This document shows positions 62,645 to 64,000 of a DNA stretch of 64,000 bases, one piece after another (the stretch's first letter is position 1; every line of letters begins with the position of its first letter). The stretch spans positions 236,501 to 300,500 of the forward strand of contig CAWZYM010000070.1 of NCBI GenBank assembly GCA_963966185.1. The letters run 5' to 3'. Source of the stretch: Rhabditoides inermis. Taxonomy: Eukaryota; Nematoda; Chromadorea; Rhabditida; Rhabditidae. Made by a program: the position numbers and the translations under genes. Under the pieces are notes generated by a model. That model had not been told where the DNA came from and searched no databases. It saw only the letters and a program-made list of their open reading frames with translations.

Positions 62645-64000
62645 TCACTCGCTGAGGATGACGTCCTTGAGTCGCTTGCTAGTTCTTTCTAGCCAGCCAG
62701 CCATCGTTTCTGCCGCCCCGCCCCCCGCACCCACCACTGCAACCCTCCTGGTTAGACGACACGCCATCATACGACCGAGAACGGGCTGCAGAGAGAGAGA
62801 GGGAATCGGACAGTCAGAGTTGACTAGAAATCTATACAAAGATAGAAGAGGGGCAAAGAAATAGGCAGGGAGCAGAAAGAAGGAGCCACTCACTGTACTA
62901 CTCACACTCACAGACACTCACTCACAGTTGTCTAGAAACCTATGCAAAGCTAGAAGAAGGATAGTGAAAGAGGTATATGGGAAGGATCGACTGACTGTTG
63001 TATCTCCGCTGGGTGTACATCCTCTGTTGTCCGTACGCGTTGCCGTTGTTGACCATGGCCCTCGGGGTGAATGCGTTGCTGGCATAGCCACCGTTCGCCT
63101 GGCCAGAGTAGCCAGACATGCCCATGCCTCCCACACCACCCATTCCGTACACTCCTGCAATATCCAGTTTCCCTCTCCCTCTCCCTCTCCCTCTCCCTCT
63201 CCCTCTCCCTCTCCCTCTCCCTCTCCCTCTCCCTCTCCCTCTCCCTCTCCCTCTCCCTCTCCCTCTCCCTCTCCCTCTCCCTCTCCCTCTCCCTCTCCCT
63301 CTCCCTCTCCCTCTCCCTCTCCCTCTCCCTCTCCCTCTCCCTCTCCCTCTCCCTCTCCCTCTCCCTCTCCCTCTCCCTCTCCCTCTCCCTCTCCCTCTCC
63401 CTCTCCCTCTCCCTCTCCCTCTCCCTCTCCCTCTCCCTCTCCCTCTCCCTCTCCCTCTCCCTCTCCCTCTCCCTCTCCCTCTCCCTCTCCCTCTCCTCTC
63501 CCTCTCTCTCTCCCTCTCCCTCTCCCTCTCCCTCTCCCTCTCCCTCTCCCTCTCCCTCTCCCTCTCCCTCTCCCTCTCCCTCTCTCCCCTCTTCCCTCTT
63601 CCCTCTCCCTCTCCCTCTCCCTCTCCCTCTCCCTCTCCCTCTCCCTCTCCCTCCTCCTCTCCTCCCTCTCCCTCTTCATCTCCCTCTCCCTCTCCTTCTC
63701 CCTCTCCTTCTCCTTCTCCCTCTCTCTCTGACTCTCCCTCTCCCTCTCCCTCTCCCTCTCCCTCTCCCTCTCCCTCTCCCTCTCCCTCTCCCTCTCCCTC
63801 TCCCTCTTCCTCTCCCTCTCCCTCTCCCTCTCCCTCTCCCTCTCCCTCTCCCTCTCCCTCTCCCTCTCCCTCTCCCTCTCCCTCTCCCTCTCCCTCTCCC
63901 TCTCCCTCTCCGGAGAGACTTGCACTCACCGTACTGTCCGTATCCTCCACTCATGTCTCCCACTCCTCCCATCGGGTTCATCTGCTGCATTTGCTGCATC
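62645..64000 (-). CDS. 3' part of a Gly/Met/Gln-rich protein gene, leaving the window
   Basis: Three exons seen. The first (from the window edge to about 63,928) encodes [20 protein letters not shown] and ends QYG at a GTGAGT donor. The second (about 63,157-63,020) encodes [18 protein letters not shown] and [18 protein letters not shown]. The last (62,794-62,645) reads [18 protein letters not shown] and ends [11 protein letters not shown] in one phase, or a shorter Gly-rich end stopping near 62,687 in another; the donor near 63,000 is unclear so the phase is open. The low-complexity Gly/Met/Tyr composition resembles RNA-associated proteins, but no domain is visible. The intron between the first two exons is a 740-bp hexamer repeat. 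Confidence 0.5.
63168..63911. repeat. CTCCCT hexamer microsatellite in an intron
   Basis: About 740 bp of CCCTCT units with small interruptions near 63,495 and 63,585-63,730. Pyrimidine only on the plus strand. It gives long Arg/Gly/Glu and Pro/Ser frames that are not coding. Confidence 0.95.

Noticed and set aside
62918..63999. Arg/Glu/Gly repeat proteins of over 300 codons
   Set aside because: CTCCCT microsatellite intron; the flanking exons read a different, non-repetitive frame.

Overview
The window is nuclear DNA of an invertebrate animal. The evidence is spliced protein genes with short introns (tens to a few hundred bases, GT-AG plus one GC-AG), metazoan orthologues (a TNNI3K-type ankyrin-repeat kinase and two RNA-exosome subunits), many pyrimidine/purine microsatellites, and a load of APE-type LINEs, a Penelope-like element and a Maverick/Polinton. 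I cannot fix the phylum; nothing vertebrate-specific is present. All identifications come from reading the sequence, with no database search.

Layout. 1-2.2 kb: C48 (Ulp1) cysteine-protease gene with two Cys-rich fingers, probably element-derived. 3.1-12.1 kb: one LINE on the minus strand, split twice: ORF2 by a 4.56-kb Penelope-like element flanked by 61-bp duplications, ORF1 by about 0.77 kb carrying a tRNA-like sequence. 12.5-13.9 kb: array of about 27 hairpin-forming 48-bp units. 13.9-17.1 kb: mostly non-coding, with a hexamer microsatellite, one orphan exon and a 27-bp hairpin. 17.1-29.0 kb: four host genes, all minus: EXOSC5, EXOSC10 about 220 bp upstream of it, a two-exon gene for a 73-residue secreted peptide, and a 15-exon gene for a 535-residue C2-domain protein resembling C2CD3.

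29.6-51.3 kb: a minus-strand gene for a secreted protein whose fifth exon is cut by a 19.84-kb Polinton (30,218-50,056). The ends have Polinton hallmarks: 5'-AG termini and a 6-bp target duplication GGCGAC. The element is almost wholly a palindrome: two near-identical 7.6-kb arms and a 0.56-kb inner inverted repeat, but only the right half keeps a 3.5-kb block with decayed integrase, packaging-ATPase and capsid-like genes. The left half is an inverted copy lacking that block. Each arm also holds a diverged tandem duplication of the terminal gene cassette, a truncated LINE and an LTR-flanked mini-element.

51.6-52.4 kb: a segment bounded by 18-bp inverted repeats. 52.5-62.3 kb: the TNNI3K orthologue (minus), with a 4.0-kb almost pure pyrimidine minisatellite filling one kinase-domain intron and tRNA-like sequences in others. 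62.6-64 kb: 3' end of a Gly/Met/Gln-rich gene leaving the window.

The host genes do not form a single pathway, but EXOSC10 and EXOSC5 encode subunits of the same complex and lie head-to-tail. Three genes (EXOSC10, EXOSC5, C2 gene) have a splice-acceptor-like site 1-12 nt before their ATG, whereas the two secreted-protein genes have TATAAAAG boxes.
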